Assembly: GCF_009859475.1 (NCBI RefSeq) | Contig: NZ_CP044549.1 | Span: 1,488,001 to 1,552,000 of the forward strand | DNA length: 64,000 nt | Reading direction: 5' to 3' | Origin: Hydrogenophaga sp. BPS33 | GTDB lineage: Bacteria > Pseudomonadota > Gammaproteobacteria > Burkholderiales > Burkholderiaceae_C | In this document: in pieces, positions 1 through 8,399 of the stretch | Layout: every line of letters begins with the position of its first letter | How positions within the stretch are numbered: position 1 is the first letter of the stretch | Notes under the pieces: model-generated | The model's database searches: none | Seen by the model: the letters and a program-made list of their open reading frames with translations, nothing else | What the model was told of the DNA's origin: nothing | Program-made: the position numbers and the translations under genes

Positions 1-2
1 CC

Positions 3-1154
3 GTGGGGGCGTTGCTGATGCTGGTGCGGCTGATGGATGCGGGGGCCGACCCGCTGCTGGGACGCTTGAGTGACGCGATGTATCGCCGCACCATGTCTGT
101 GGTGTTGTGGGTGGCTGGCGCCTCGGCAGTGCTCTTGGGCGGCGGCATGGCGGCGCTGTTCTTTCCGTGGGTGAAGGGGCCGACGGCACTGGCAACGTGG
201 ATGGTTGCGGGGCTGTTGTTCACCTGCCTGGCGCACAGTCTGCTGGTCATTGCCCACCAGGCCTGGGGTGTGCGCCTGGGGGGCGACGGCGTGCAGCGCA
301 GCCGGATCGTGTCTTGGCGTGAGGGGCTGGGGCTGGTGGGCGTGGTCACCGCCAGCGCGCTTTCGGTGGCCTGGGGTGCGGGCCCCATGCTGGGGGTGTT
401 CGCGCTGGCACTGCTGGCCGGTTGGCTGGCGCTCTGGCGGGCACCGCGTCCACCATCTGCGACCAAGTCGCATGAAGGGCACGGGCCGCGCCATCTCCAA
501 CTCTGGCAACCGCTGACCCAAAAGCCCTTTCGCCGATTGCTGACCGTGTTCTTGTGCAATGGCATCGCCAGCGCCATACCAGCCGCGCTGATGCTGTTTT
601 TCGCCCAGGACCGGTTGCTGGCTTCGCCCCCGCAGATCGCGCTGTTTCTGGTGCTGTATTTCGTCAGCGGTGCGCTGTCCATGCCCGCCTGGCTGCACGT
701 GGTGCGCCGCTTCGGGTTGGAGCGGGCGTGGTTGGCCGGCATGCTGCTGGCCGTGGCCTGCTTCGGATGGGCCGCCGCTCTGCAAGGTGGGCAGGTGGTG
801 ATCTTTGCCGTGATCTGCGTGCTGTCCGGCGCTGCGCTGGGAGCCGATCTGGCGGTTCCGGGTGCGCTGCTGGCCTTGCTGGTCGAGCGCCAAGGTTCTC
901 AGGGCGCGCACGAGGGCACCTACCTGGGCTGGTGGAACCTGGCCATCAAACTCAACCTGGCGCTGGCAGCCGGGGCAACGCTGCCGCTGTTGCAATGGCT
1001 GGGCTATGTGCCCGGCAGCCAAGACGCACAGGCCTTGCAACGCCTGGCATGGATTTATGCGCTACTGCCCTGTGCGCTCAAACTGATGGCCGCCTGCTTG
1101 CTGCATCGGCTGTTGATCGCTTCCAGAAACCCGACCCAAGGAGCTACCCCGTGA
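3..1154 (+). CDS. MFS permease, GPH/MelB-like, 5'-truncated by window edge
   Basis: The reading frame is open from the first bases of the window, so the true start lies upstream and the GTG at position 3 is probably internal. The motif RLMDAGADPLLGRLSDA near the N-terminus matches the conserved loop of the glycoside-pentoside-hexuronide:cation symporter branch (MelB-type: RLxDAxTDPLxGxxSD). The rest is a series of about ten strongly hydrophobic segments typical of inner-membrane MFS carriers. Its stop overlaps the GTG of the downstream lipoprotein by 4 nt, so the genes are co-transcribed. The substrate cannot be read from the sequence; members of this branch near DUF3833 genes are often not sugar carriers. 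Confidence 0.8.
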   Translation: MGALLMLVRLMDAGADPLLGRLSDAMYRRTMSVVLWVAGASAVLLGGGMAALFFPWVKGPTALATWMVAGLLFTCLAHSLLVIAHQAWGVRLGGDGVQRSRIVSWREGLGLVGVVTASALSVAWGAGPMLGVFALALLAGWLALWRAPRPPSATKSHEGHGPRHLQLWQPLTQKPFRRLLTVFLCNGIASAIPAALMLFFAQDRLLASPPQIALFLVLYFVSGALSMPAWLHVVRRFGLERAWLAGMLLAVACFGWAAALQGGQVVIFAVICVLSGAALGADLAVPGALLALLVERQGSQGAHEGTYLGWWNLAIKLNLALAAGATLPLLQWLGYVPGSQDAQALQRLAWIYALLPCALKLMAACLLHRLLIASRNPTQGATP

Positions 1155-1687
1155 ACACGCGCCGCCATGTCCTTTTTGCCCTGCTCGCGGGATCGGCCGT
1201 GCTCGCGGGGTGTTCCAGCCCTCGGGTCAGCGACTACGCCCAGCAGCAACCCAAGCTGGAGCTCGACCGCTATTTCAATGGCCGCGTTCATGCCCATGGC
1301 ATTTTTCAAAAGCGCGGCGGTGAGGTAGTACGCCGTTTCACCGTGGTGATGGACTGCCGCTGGAATGGCAACCAGGGCGTGCTGGACGAGGCCTTTGCCT
1401 ATTCAGACGGCACGACCGAACGCCGTGTCTGGCGTTTGACCAAACACGCAGACGGGCGCTACACGGGGCGCGCCGACGACGTGGTGGGCGAGGCCCAAGG
1501 GCAGACATCGGGCAACGCCTTTCGCTGGAACTACACGCTGCGACTGCCCGTGGACGGCAAGACGTACGACGTGCAGTTCGACGACTGGATGTACCTGATC
1601 GACGAGCGCGTGATGCTCAACCGCGCCACCATGAGCAAGTTTGGCGTCACCCTGGGCGAAGTGCTGTTGTCGTTCAACAAGGAATAA
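1151..1687 (+). CDS. DUF3833-family lipoprotein
   Basis: This 178-aa product starts at GTG, overlapping the permease stop by 4 nt. It has a short charged N-terminus, a hydrophobic stretch and a lipobox LAGC at about residues 17-20, so it should be a lipid-anchored envelope protein. The mature part has the compact beta-rich pattern of DUF3833 proteins: YFNGRVHAHGIFQKRGGEV, a DCRW motif, and FDDWMYLIDE near the end. The family has no proven activity. It sits between an MFS permease and an SDR, an arrangement I recall from proteobacterial clusters with a cyclopropane-fatty-acid-synthase-like gene, but such a gene is not visible here because the window begins too late. Confidence 0.8.
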   Translation: MNTRRHVLFALLAGSAVLAGCSSPRVSDYAQQQPKLELDRYFNGRVHAHGIFQKRGGEVVRRFTVVMDCRWNGNQGVLDEAFAYSDGTTERRVWRLTKHADGRYTGRADDVVGEAQGQTSGNAFRWNYTLRLPVDGKTYDVQFDDWMYLIDERVMLNRATMSKFGVTLGEVLLSFNKE

Positions 1688-1702
1688 CCAAGGAATGGCG
1701 CC

Positions 1703-2485
1703 ATGCCTCTGAACCTTCCCATTACCGACTGGCGCGGCCGACGCGTGTGGCTGATCGGTGCGTCCAGTGGCATCGGGCGTGCCTTGGCAGCCTTGCTGCA
1801 CGAACGTGGCGCGCAGGTCTGCGTGTCGGCGCGCCAGCAAGAGTTGCTCGACGACTTCGTGCGCGAGCATCCTGGCAGCCAGGCGTTGGCGCTCGATGTG
1901 ACGGACACGCAGGCAGTCGCCGGCGCGGCGCAACAACTGTTGGCGGCAGCGCCCCTGGACCTGGTGTGTTATTGCGCCGGCCACTACCGCCCCATGTCGG
2001 CCCATGCGCTGGATTTGGATGAGTTGTTGCAGCACCAGCGCGTGAATGTCACGGGCGCGCTGCAGGTGCTGGCCGTGGTGGTGCCCGCGCTGCTGCAGGC
2101 GGCCGCTGCCGGGCGCACGCCGCACCTGAGCTTGGTCGCCAGTGTGGCCGGATGGCGCGGCCTGCCGCAAAGCCTGGCATATGGCCCCACCAAGGCAGCG
2201 TTGATCAATCTGGCAGAAAACCTGTTTCTGGATTTGCGCCCGCAGGGTGTGGGCGTCAGTCTGGTCAACCCCGGTTTCGTCGATACCCCGCTGACGGCGC
2301 AAAACCAGTTCTCCATGCCGGCGCTCCTCACGCCGGAGCAGGCCGCCTTGGCCATCGTGCGCGGCTGGCAGCGCGGGCAGTTCGAGCTGCATTTTCCAAA
2401 GCGCTTCACAAGTGTGCTCAAGCTGATGCGCTGCTTGCCGTACCGCTGGTATTTCCCCTTGGTACACCGTTTCACGGGGCGCTGA
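1703..2485 (+). CDS. short-chain dehydrogenase/reductase (SDR)
   Basis: A 260-aa classical-length SDR. The Rossmann glycine motif is GASSGIG near residues 15-21. An LVASVAG segment supplies the catalytic Ser region, and YGPTKAAL supplies the catalytic Tyr and Lys of the YxxxK motif. The C-terminal 40 residues (RFTSVLKLMRCLPYRWYFPLVHR) are basic and hydrophobic and may associate with membrane. It lies 15 nt after the DUF3833 gene and 2 nt before the NTF2-like gene, so all four appear to form one operon. The substrate is unknown; an oxidoreductase acting on a lipid or hydrophobic substrate would fit the context (inference). Confidence 0.85.
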   Translation: MPLNLPITDWRGRRVWLIGASSGIGRALAALLHERGAQVCVSARQQELLDDFVREHPGSQALALDVTDTQAVAGAAQQLLAAAPLDLVCYCAGHYRPMSAHALDLDELLQHQRVNVTGALQVLAVVVPALLQAAAAGRTPHLSLVASVAGWRGLPQSLAYGPTKAALINLAENLFLDLRPQGVGVSLVNPGFVDTPLTAQNQFSMPALLTPEQAALAIVRGWQRGQFELHFPKRFTSVLKLMRCLPYRWYFPLVHRFTGR

Positions 2486-2487
2486 AC

Positions 2488-2997
2488 ATGCCGACCTCTC
2501 CTGCGCAAACCGACCGGGACCCGCGTGCCACCACCGCCACGCAGCGGCTCATTGCGCTGTACGAGCAGCTCTCGCCCGCGCACCTGGCCACACTGGATGC
2601 CTACTATGCGCCTGACGCGCATTTCAAAGACCCCTTCAACGACGTGCGCGGTGTGCCCGCCATCGCGCAGATTTTTGCCCACATGTTCGCGACGCTGGAT
2701 CAACCGCGCTTCACGGTCACTCAACACATCGTGCAAGGCGACCAGGCCTTTCTGGGCTGGGAGTTCCGCTTTCGCATGCGCCGCTGGCGGCCGCAGGTGG
2801 AGCAATGCATCCACGGTGCGACCTTGGTGCGCTTCGACGCCGAGGGCCGCGTGGCACTGCACCGCGACTACTGGGATGCGGCCGAGGAGTTGTACGAAAA
2901 GCTGCCGGTGCTGGGCGGTCTGATGCGCTGGCTGCGCCGATCTGCCTCGGCGACGGCCTCCACACAGGATTCCCATCCTCACCGTCCATCATCCTGA
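2488..2997 (+). CDS. NTF2-like / SnoaL-like small protein
   Basis: A 169-aa protein whose ATG lies 2 nt after the SDR stop, so I chose it over longer in-frame extensions into the SDR. It shows the NTF2-like cone-fold pattern: an N-terminal helix (LIALYEQLSPAHLATLDAYYAPDAHFKDPF), then beta strands with GWEFRFRMR, and GATLVRFDAEGRVALHRDYWDAAEELY. Members of this family bind or isomerise small hydrophobic ligands, or act as non-catalytic partners. It is the last gene of the operon and converges on the efflux pump gene. The final 25 residues (Ser/Ala/His rich) look disordered. Confidence 0.75.
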   Translation: MPTSPAQTDRDPRATTATQRLIALYEQLSPAHLATLDAYYAPDAHFKDPFNDVRGVPAIAQIFAHMFATLDQPRFTVTQHIVQGDQAFLGWEFRFRMRRWRPQVEQCIHGATLVRFDAEGRVALHRDYWDAAEELYEKLPVLGGLMRWLRRSASATASTQDSHPHRPSS

Positions 2998-3021
2998 GAC
3001 ATCGCGTCGACTCCCGCGAGC

Positions 3022-4455
3022 TCAGGCCGCCTTTTTTGAGGAGGAGACCGAGCCGCGCCGGCCCCAAACTGCAACCGCAAGAGACACGACGATGAGTGCG
3101 GTGGCGATGGCGAAGGTCGTGCGCATGCCGAAGTCAATCGCAGCCGGTGCGACGCGTCCGCCATTCGAGGAACCAGCGGTTGCGGCGAACACCGCCCCCA
3201 TGGCTGACGCACCGGTGATAAGCCCCAGGTTGCGCGACAAGGTCAACAGTCCCGAGATGACGCCGCGGCGGTCTTGAGGAACATCGGCCATGACGCCCGT
3301 GTTGTTCGCTGCCTGGAAGACCGCGTAGCTGCCGGTGATGATGACGATGGGAACGAGGTAGCCTGCGACACCGAAGGACGCGGGAATCGCGACCAGCGAT
3401 CCGCAGCCGAGTGCCATTCCGATCAAGCCACCCATGCTTGTGACTTGCGACCTGAACCGATCCACCAGCCGGCCGGCCGGTGCACCGGTGAACGCCGCCA
3501 CAGCGGGGCCCACCGACATCACCAGCCCGACGGCGCCCGTGCTCAAGAGCAAGCCTTGCGAGAGGTAGAAGGGGCCGACAACCAATGTCGCCATCAGCAC
3601 GGTGGACACCAGGGCGCTCATGATGAGGCTGGCGGTGAGTCTGCGGTCACGGAACATGGCCAGGTGAACCAGGGGGGAATCGGTGCGAGACTCAACAGCC
3701 ATGAAGGCTCCAACGCCTGCCACAGCGGCAACCAGAAGTGCAATGTTCAGTGGGCCGAAGTTGCCCTTGCCCAGCGTCATCGACAGCGCATAGGCGGCGA
3801 GCGTCGCCGCCAGCGTGATGGTGCCGAGGTTGTCGAACCGAGCGGACTTCACCTGTGCGGCGTCAGGGGGCAGAAAGCGCCTTGCCATTGCAATGGCGAC
3901 GAAGCCCAGGGGAATGTTGATGAGGAAGATGGCTTGCCAACCGAAGCTTGCAATGAGAACACCACCTAGCGACGGGCCAAGGGCGGTGCCCACAGCCGAC
4001 ATCGTGCCCAGCATGCCCATGGCGCTGCCGGTGCGCTCCTTCGGCACAGCCTGCCCTACAAACGCGACCGTGAGGGCGAGCATGGCGGCCGCGCCGATGC
4101 CCTGAACGGCGCGCGCTGCGATGAGAACCCAAAGACTCGGCGCTGCGGCGCAAACGGCAGATGCTGCAGTGAACAGCGCCGCGCCGGCCATCAGAAGACG
4201 CCGACGACCGACAACATCGCCCAGACGCCCAGCGCTGACAACCAACGTCGTCGTGGCCAGCAAGAAGGAAATGACCACCCATTGGACCTGTTGGACAGGG
4301 GCCCCGAACGCATGGGTCAGGGTGGGCAGCGAGATGTTTGCGATGCTGGTGCCGAGGGATGGCAGCAGCATGAAGAGCGAGAGACAGGTGAGCGTCCATG
4401 GAGTGGACGACTTTGTGGGGGATGCCTGTTTGGTCTGCAGGGTTTCGGTGGTCAT
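3022..4455 (-). CDS. DHA2-family MFS efflux transporter (EmrB/QacA type)
   Basis: A 477-aa integral membrane protein with about 14 hydrophobic segments, the length and topology of DHA2 drug:H+ antiporters. The antiporter signature (motif C) is clear in TALGPSLGGVLIASFGWQ, and motif A-like residues GRLGDVVGRRRLL follow the second segment. The last residues (RRGSVSSSKKAA) form a basic cytoplasmic tail. It diverges from the LysR-type gene at 4541 across an 85-bp gap, the usual layout for an efflux pump controlled by its neighbour. The exported compound is not predictable. Confidence 0.88.
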   Translation of the reverse strand: MTTETLQTKQASPTKSSTPWTLTCLSLFMLLPSLGTSIANISLPTLTHAFGAPVQQVQWVVISFLLATTTLVVSAGRLGDVVGRRRLLMAGAALFTAASAVCAAAPSLWVLIAARAVQGIGAAAMLALTVAFVGQAVPKERTGSAMGMLGTMSAVGTALGPSLGGVLIASFGWQAIFLINIPLGFVAIAMARRFLPPDAAQVKSARFDNLGTITLAATLAAYALSMTLGKGNFGPLNIALLVAAVAGVGAFMAVESRTDSPLVHLAMFRDRRLTASLIMSALVSTVLMATLVVGPFYLSQGLLLSTGAVGLVMSVGPAVAAFTGAPAGRLVDRFRSQVTSMGGLIGMALGCGSLVAIPASFGVAGYLVPIVIITGSYAVFQAANNTGVMADVPQDRRGVISGLLTLSRNLGLITGASAMGAVFAATAGSSNGGRVAPAAIDFGMRTTFAIATALIVVSLAVAVWGRRGSVSSSKKAA

Positions 4456-4540
4456 TCAAGGGCCTATGGGTCGTGTTTGGAGAGATGCCGTCAGGTTAGT
4501 GATGTGCGTGGTATGGCGGAAGGCGCGTCATTTGCAGTGA
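4456..4540. promoter_or_regulatory. divergent promoter region, efflux pump / LysR regulator
   Basis: An 85-bp gap lies between two divergently oriented starts. LysR regulators usually bind such gaps and control both directions. I do not see an unambiguous T-N11-A palindrome, so only the arrangement supports this call. Confidence 0.4.
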
Positions 4541-5485
4541 GTGGATGCGCTTGACGCCATATCACCGCCCGTGGGATCGTTTGGCATGGCCCATCCAGAC
4601 CTGAATCTGCTGCTGACCTTGGACGTTTTGCTCACCGAGGGGAACGTCGCCCGCGCTGCGAAGCGGCTTAACTTGAGCGCCTCGGCCATGAGCCGCGCTC
4701 TTGCGCGGCTGAGAGAAACGACCGGGGACCCACTCTTGGTGAGGGCCGGGCGTGGCCTGGTGCCCACCCCCCGGGCGCTCGAACTGCGGGAATCGGTCGG
4801 CGCGCTGGTTCAGCAGGCTGAAGCGGCGCTTTCACCGGTGAAGGCGCTGGACCTGAAGAAGTTGGCTCGAACGTTCACGGTGCGAACCAATGAAGGCTTC
4901 GTCGAGAACTTCGGACCTGCGCTCTTGGCAAGGGTGGACGCGGTTGCGCCTGGCGTTCGGCTGCGATTCGTGCCGAAACCCGACAAGGACACGGGCCCGC
5001 TGCGGGATGGCCTTGTTGACCTGGAGACGGCAGTCGTTGGGGCCACCTATGGACCAGAGGTGCGCGTACGGGCTTTGTTCCGTGATCGCTTTGTGGGCGT
5101 CGTACGCCTTGGGCATCTCTTGGCAGAGGGGGCGCCGACGGTTCAGGATTACGCCGATAGCAAGCACGTGCATTCTGCGAGGCAACTTGATGAGAAGGGG
5201 CCGGTGGATGGTGCTTTGGCTGAGCTGGGGCTGGCGAGAATGATCCGGCTGACGGTGGGAGGCTTCTCAGCAGCTCTGGCGCTCGCACGAGCCACTGACA
5301 TGGTCGCCACGGTTCCGGAGCGACACACTGGGAACCTGCGCGACGGAATGCATTCGTTCGCCCTACCGTTCGAGGTGCCTCCATTCACAGTCTCGTTGTT
5401 GTGGCATCCCCGGATGGAGGCTGACCTCGCGCACCGGTGGCTGCGGGAATGCTTCGTGAAGGCTTGCGGGCGGGACTTGACGTGA
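4541..5485 (+). CDS. LysR-family transcriptional regulator
   Basis: A 314-aa (or 299-aa) regulator. The winged helix-turn-helix is in the first 75 residues: LNLLLTLDVLLTEGNVARAAKRLNLSASAMSRALARLRE. A substrate-binding-like C-terminal domain follows. The ATG at 4586 (MAHPDLNLL) fits the family start better than the upstream ATG at 4541, because family members begin shortly before the HTH. The HTH has the SASAMSRAL recognition helix seen in NodD/PnbR/LinR-type LysR proteins. It most likely regulates the divergent DHA2 pump. Confidence 0.88.
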   Translation: MDALDAISPPVGSFGMAHPDLNLLLTLDVLLTEGNVARAAKRLNLSASAMSRALARLRETTGDPLLVRAGRGLVPTPRALELRESVGALVQQAEAALSPVKALDLKKLARTFTVRTNEGFVENFGPALLARVDAVAPGVRLRFVPKPDKDTGPLRDGLVDLETAVVGATYGPEVRVRALFRDRFVGVVRLGHLLAEGAPTVQDYADSKHVHSARQLDEKGPVDGALAELGLARMIRLTVGGFSAALALARATDMVATVPERHTGNLRDGMHSFALPFEVPPFTVSLLWHPRMEADLAHRWLRECFVKACGRDLT

Positions 5486-6061
5486 CCCGTTGAGTCAACT
5501 GCGTGGGCTCGTCGCCCCGCCAAACACATCTCGGAGGCTCACTTCGGGGCCTCACCGACGCAGCGAAAGAGTCAAGTCAGTTCTCGCAAAACGCCGTCCG
5601 GCATCTACTAAGCCGGGTGCGTGCAAAACATCTAAACCGTCCTCTTCGAAGGCTCAGGCTAAAGGTGCTTCACGTCCGGCGCAGAAGCGTGTCGTAGCGA
5701 CCGCGGAACTCACAGCGCCTGGTCCGGCCCAACGCAAGCAATCCCAGCTAATTTTCCTCCCGGGAAGAGAGTCCGGTGCGTCGATGGCCCAATTGGAATG
5801 CCAGACGATGTTGTAGTCGGTTGGGGCAGGTCGTGCGAACACGCGCGCCCAGCAGCGCACACCGCGTCGCCGGACAACACGTTCGTGTGTGCGAGCGACC
5901 GTGGACCATGACAACGATCGGCTTCGTTGTGGGGGACGCGGGCTCGACCAGGTCGCAAAAGAGAGGCCCGGCATCCAGCTGAGCGCAAGATAGTCGCTTT
6001 GGCATTTTCCTTGTTTCGTGGCGGGCGACCACAGGCGGCGGAGCCGAGGAACTGCTCGCTT
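5486..6061. other. non-coding or decayed stretch
   Basis: About 575 bp hold no convincing intact gene. A plus-strand ORF at 5490-5816 has a Lys/Ala/Ser/Pro-rich low-complexity middle but no recognisable domain and no good ribosome-binding site. The minus strand carries the possible hydrolase remnant listed separately. Confidence 0.5.
5748..6032 (-). pseudogene. possible remnant of an alpha/beta-hydrolase gene
   Basis: The minus-strand frame reads CDLVEPASPTTKPIVVMVHGRSHTRTCC. This resembles the beta-strand plus oxyanion-hole HG region of alpha/beta hydrolases (PxVVMxHGGxHTGxxY), but the frame breaks down after about 60 residues and no nucleophile elbow (GxSxG) follows. I read it as a degraded N-terminal fragment. 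The resemblance rests on one motif and could be chance. Confidence 0.3.
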
Positions 6062-6913
6062 TCAGCTGATGGGCTCGTCAATCACCGGATTCGACAGCTC
6101 GCCGATGCCGCTGACTTCGATGGACAAGGTGTCGCCAGCCTTCAGGTAGACCGGCGGCACGCGCTTGTTGCCCACGCCTGCAGGGGTTCCCGTTGAGATG
6201 CAATCGCCAGGCTCCAGTCGGCAAATCGTTGAAGCGTAGGCGACCAGATCCTCAAGGCGCCAGGCCATTTCACTGAAGAAGGTGCGCTGCATTTCCTGGC
6301 CGTTGACGCGCGTCACGAGTTCCATGCGACCAGGTTCGGCGATGTCGTCGCGCGTCACGATCCAGGGGCCATAAGCGCTAGAGGCGTCGAAGTTCTTGCC
6401 CGCGGTGACGCTGTGTGCCTGCCAGTCGCGCACCGAGCCGTCCATGACGATGGTGTAGCCGGCGACGTGCTCCAGCGCTCGGTTGGCCGGTATGTGCCGT
6501 CCGGCTTTGCCGATGACGATGGCGATCTCGCCCTCGAAGTCGAAGCGCTCGGACACGCGTGGGCGCTGCAGCGCAACACCGTGTCCCACCATGGCCTGCG
6601 GATGTTTGCTAAAGAAGAAAGGATGCTCGGGCGCCGCCTTGCCGGTCTCGGTCTGGTGGTCCTTGTAGGCCCATCCCACCGCGAGCATGCGGGCGTCCAA
6701 GTTGGGAATGGGGCGTTCGAAGACAAGTGTGTTCAACGCGGTGGCGGGCTCGGTGTCGGCAGCGCGGCGCGCTGCGTCCAGCGAGGGTGCCGCGAGCAAC
6801 GCGCGCAGGTCGGCGAACTGGTGACCCAGCGAAGGGGCCAAGTCGACAAAGCCCAGTTCCGTGACGGCGCCGAAAGTGGATACGCCGTTGAGGCGAGCGG
6901 TGGCCAGTTTCAT
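6062..6913 (-). CDS. fumarylacetoacetate hydrolase (FAH) family protein
   Basis: A 283-aa FAH-family enzyme. The ATG at 6913 is used because it overlaps the upstream gene's stop by 4 nt; a longer in-frame start is less likely. Typical FAH features are LAVGWAYKDHQTETGK, the acidic metal-binding strand DFEGEIAIVIGK (ExE), GYTIVMDGSVRDWQ, and GTPAGVG near the C-terminus. Bacterial members act as acylpyruvate hydrolases, 2-hydroxyhepta-2,4-diene-1,7-dioate isomerases or meta-cleavage product decarboxylases. It is the last gene of a minus-strand operon with a VOC protein and faces a flavin monooxygenase, which suggests a late step of aromatic ring degradation (inference). Confidence 0.88.
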   Translation of the reverse strand: MKLATARLNGVSTFGAVTELGFVDLAPSLGHQFADLRALLAAPSLDAARRAADTEPATALNTLVFERPIPNLDARMLAVGWAYKDHQTETGKAAPEHPFFFSKHPQAMVGHGVALQRPRVSERFDFEGEIAIVIGKAGRHIPANRALEHVAGYTIVMDGSVRDWQAHSVTAGKNFDASSAYGPWIVTRDDIAEPGRMELVTRVNGQEMQRTFFSEMAWRLEDLVAYASTICRLEPGDCISTGTPAGVGNKRVPPVYLKAGDTLSIEVSGIGELSNPVIDEPIS

Positions 6914-7365
6914 GGCGAAATTTCCTGTTGTTTGAAATCGATCTGAACTTCCCGCTGGACGAGTTGCCATCCGTTGTCACCGAGCGCGAGTTGATCGCGG
7001 TAGCGACCCATCACATTCGGTCCCGGCAGAGGCGCCGGGCGCTGGGGCGCGCCCTTGAAGTCGTGGCGGTAGACGGTGACGTATGAGTCCACCACCGCGT
7101 GGCCGTTGGGCAGAAGGCCCGTGCGCAGATTGCTCAGCACGTGGCGCACGAAGGTGCCGGGGTCGCGCACCTTCATGAAGTCGCGCAGTTGTTCCATGCC
7201 GACGAGGTCGCCGTCGTGCCGCTTCCACACGCCATCGGGTGCGAAATGGCGCGACATGGTGTCGATGTCGTTCATGTCGAAACCGTGCGTAAAAGCGAGC
7301 ACCGTACGTTCGCAGGCGGCGGCCACGCTCGCGTCGGCCGGGTGTGTGGTTGTCATGTCGTTCAT
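6910..7365 (-). CDS. NTF2-like / SnoaL-like protein, ring-hydroxylating-dioxygenase-beta type fold
   Basis: A 151-aa protein overlapping both neighbours by 4 nt (ATGA at each junction), so it is tightly co-translated. The pattern ERTVLAFTHGFDMNDIDTMSRHFAPDGVWKR followed by GMEQLRDFMKVRDPG and a hydrophobic strand pair is typical of SnoaL_4-type NTF2 proteins. Such proteins in aromatic clusters can be small isomerases or dehydratases or accessory subunits; no catalytic residue can be assigned with certainty. Its conserved place between a FAH hydrolase and a Bug receptor suggests a role in the same pathway. Confidence 0.75.
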   Translation of the reverse strand: MNDMTTTHPADASVAAACERTVLAFTHGFDMNDIDTMSRHFAPDGVWKRHDGDLVGMEQLRDFMKVRDPGTFVRHVLSNLRTGLLPNGHAVVDSYVTVYRHDFKGAPQRPAPLPGPNVMGRYRDQLALGDNGWQLVQREVQIDFKQQEISP

Positions 7366-8366
7366 TCCGCCTTGATGTTGAGAGACTTGATGAGCGGGCC
7401 GTAGCGCGAGAGATCGGACACGATCAAACCGTCGACCACATCGGGCGGCGAACTCATCACGGTGAAGCCAAACTCGCCCAGCCGTTGTCGCGCCTCCGGC
7501 GATTGCGCGGCGCGCGTGACAGCCGCATTCAGCGTTGCGATCGTGGATGCGGGTGTCTGCGCCGGGGCAAGCAAGGCGAACCAGAAGGCCATGTCCAGCG
7601 CTGGATTGATTTCCTTGAGTTCGGGCAAATCCGGGAAGATCGTTTTGCCCAGCGGCCCACTGCTGGCCAATGCGACAACCTTGCCCGCCTTGATGTGTGG
7701 GAGCGCTTCAGCGAGACCGGTGATCACCACACCGATCTCTCCGCCCAGGAGCGCCTGCATGGCGGGCGTGGTCCCCTTGTAGGCCACGTGTGTCATGCGG
7801 GTATCCGTGTGCTTGAGGAACAGCTCCATCGCCAGGTGGGTGGTGTGTCCTTGACCGCCGCTGCCGTAGTTCAACCCACCCGGCTTGGTTTTGGCCAGGC
7901 GGATCAGATCTGCCGGGGTCTTCACGCCCAAGGAAGGATGGGCGACGAGCACCACGCTGGCTTTTCCCAACAGCGAGATGGGCTTGAAGTCCTTGCGCGG
8001 GTCGTAGCTTAAATGGGGATAGATGAACGGGTTGATGGTCAGCAGACTGTCGGTGGCCAACAGCAAGGTGTGGCCATCGGCCGGTGCCTTGGCGACCAGG
8101 TCTGCGGCGATGACGCCCCCCGCACCGGGCTTGTTGTCAGGCACCACGGGCTGCTGCAGTGCTTCGCCCATGCCGGTGGCGAAAAGCCGCGCCATCACAT
8201 CGACCAGCGAGCCCGGTGGGCTCGGCAAAACAAGGCGCACAGGGCGGTTGGGGAAGGCGCTGGCGCCTTGGCCCCAAGCGGTTTGAGTGGCCAGTGCGGC
8301 CGCGCCGATCAGCAGGGTTCGGCGCCCGGTGGACCAGGCTGGCAGGGACTTTTTCAGTGGTGTCAT
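7362..8366 (-). CDS. Bug-family periplasmic receptor (tripartite tricarboxylate type)
   Basis: A 334-aa solute-binding protein. The N-terminus is long and ends in a hydrophobic core with cleavage likely after TAWGQG or GASA; the RR at residues 16-17 makes Tat export possible. The Bug signatures are present: FPNRPVRLVLPSPPGSLVD, NKPGAGGVIAAD, KAPADGHTLL, and later YKGTTPAMQALLGGEI. Bug proteins bind carboxylates or aromatic acids in the periplasm, and no cognate membrane subunit lies nearby, as is usual for the large Burkholderiales set. The gene is third from the end of the operon, so its ligand is probably the pathway substrate. Confidence 0.9.
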   Translation of the reverse strand: MTPLKKSLPAWSTGRRTLLIGAAALATQTAWGQGASAFPNRPVRLVLPSPPGSLVDVMARLFATGMGEALQQPVVPDNKPGAGGVIAADLVAKAPADGHTLLLATDSLLTINPFIYPHLSYDPRKDFKPISLLGKASVVLVAHPSLGVKTPADLIRLAKTKPGGLNYGSGGQGHTTHLAMELFLKHTDTRMTHVAYKGTTPAMQALLGGEIGVVITGLAEALPHIKAGKVVALASSGPLGKTIFPDLPELKEINPALDMAFWFALLAPAQTPASTIATLNAAVTRAAQSPEARQRLGEFGFTVMSSPPDVVDGLIVSDLSRYGPLIKSLNIKAE

Positions 8367-8399
8367 CAGTGTCTCCTTTAGGGGTGAAACGAGCGAATT

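Noticed and set aside
1403..2982. Two long minus-strand frames opposite the DUF3833/SDR/NTF2 genes
   Set aside because: They overlap genes with clear motifs and have no motifs themselves.
5490..5816. Histone H1-like Lys/Ala/Ser-rich small protein
   Set aside because: The low-complexity stretch is short, there is no ribosome-binding site, and the remainder does not resemble AlgP/H1-type PAKK repeats.
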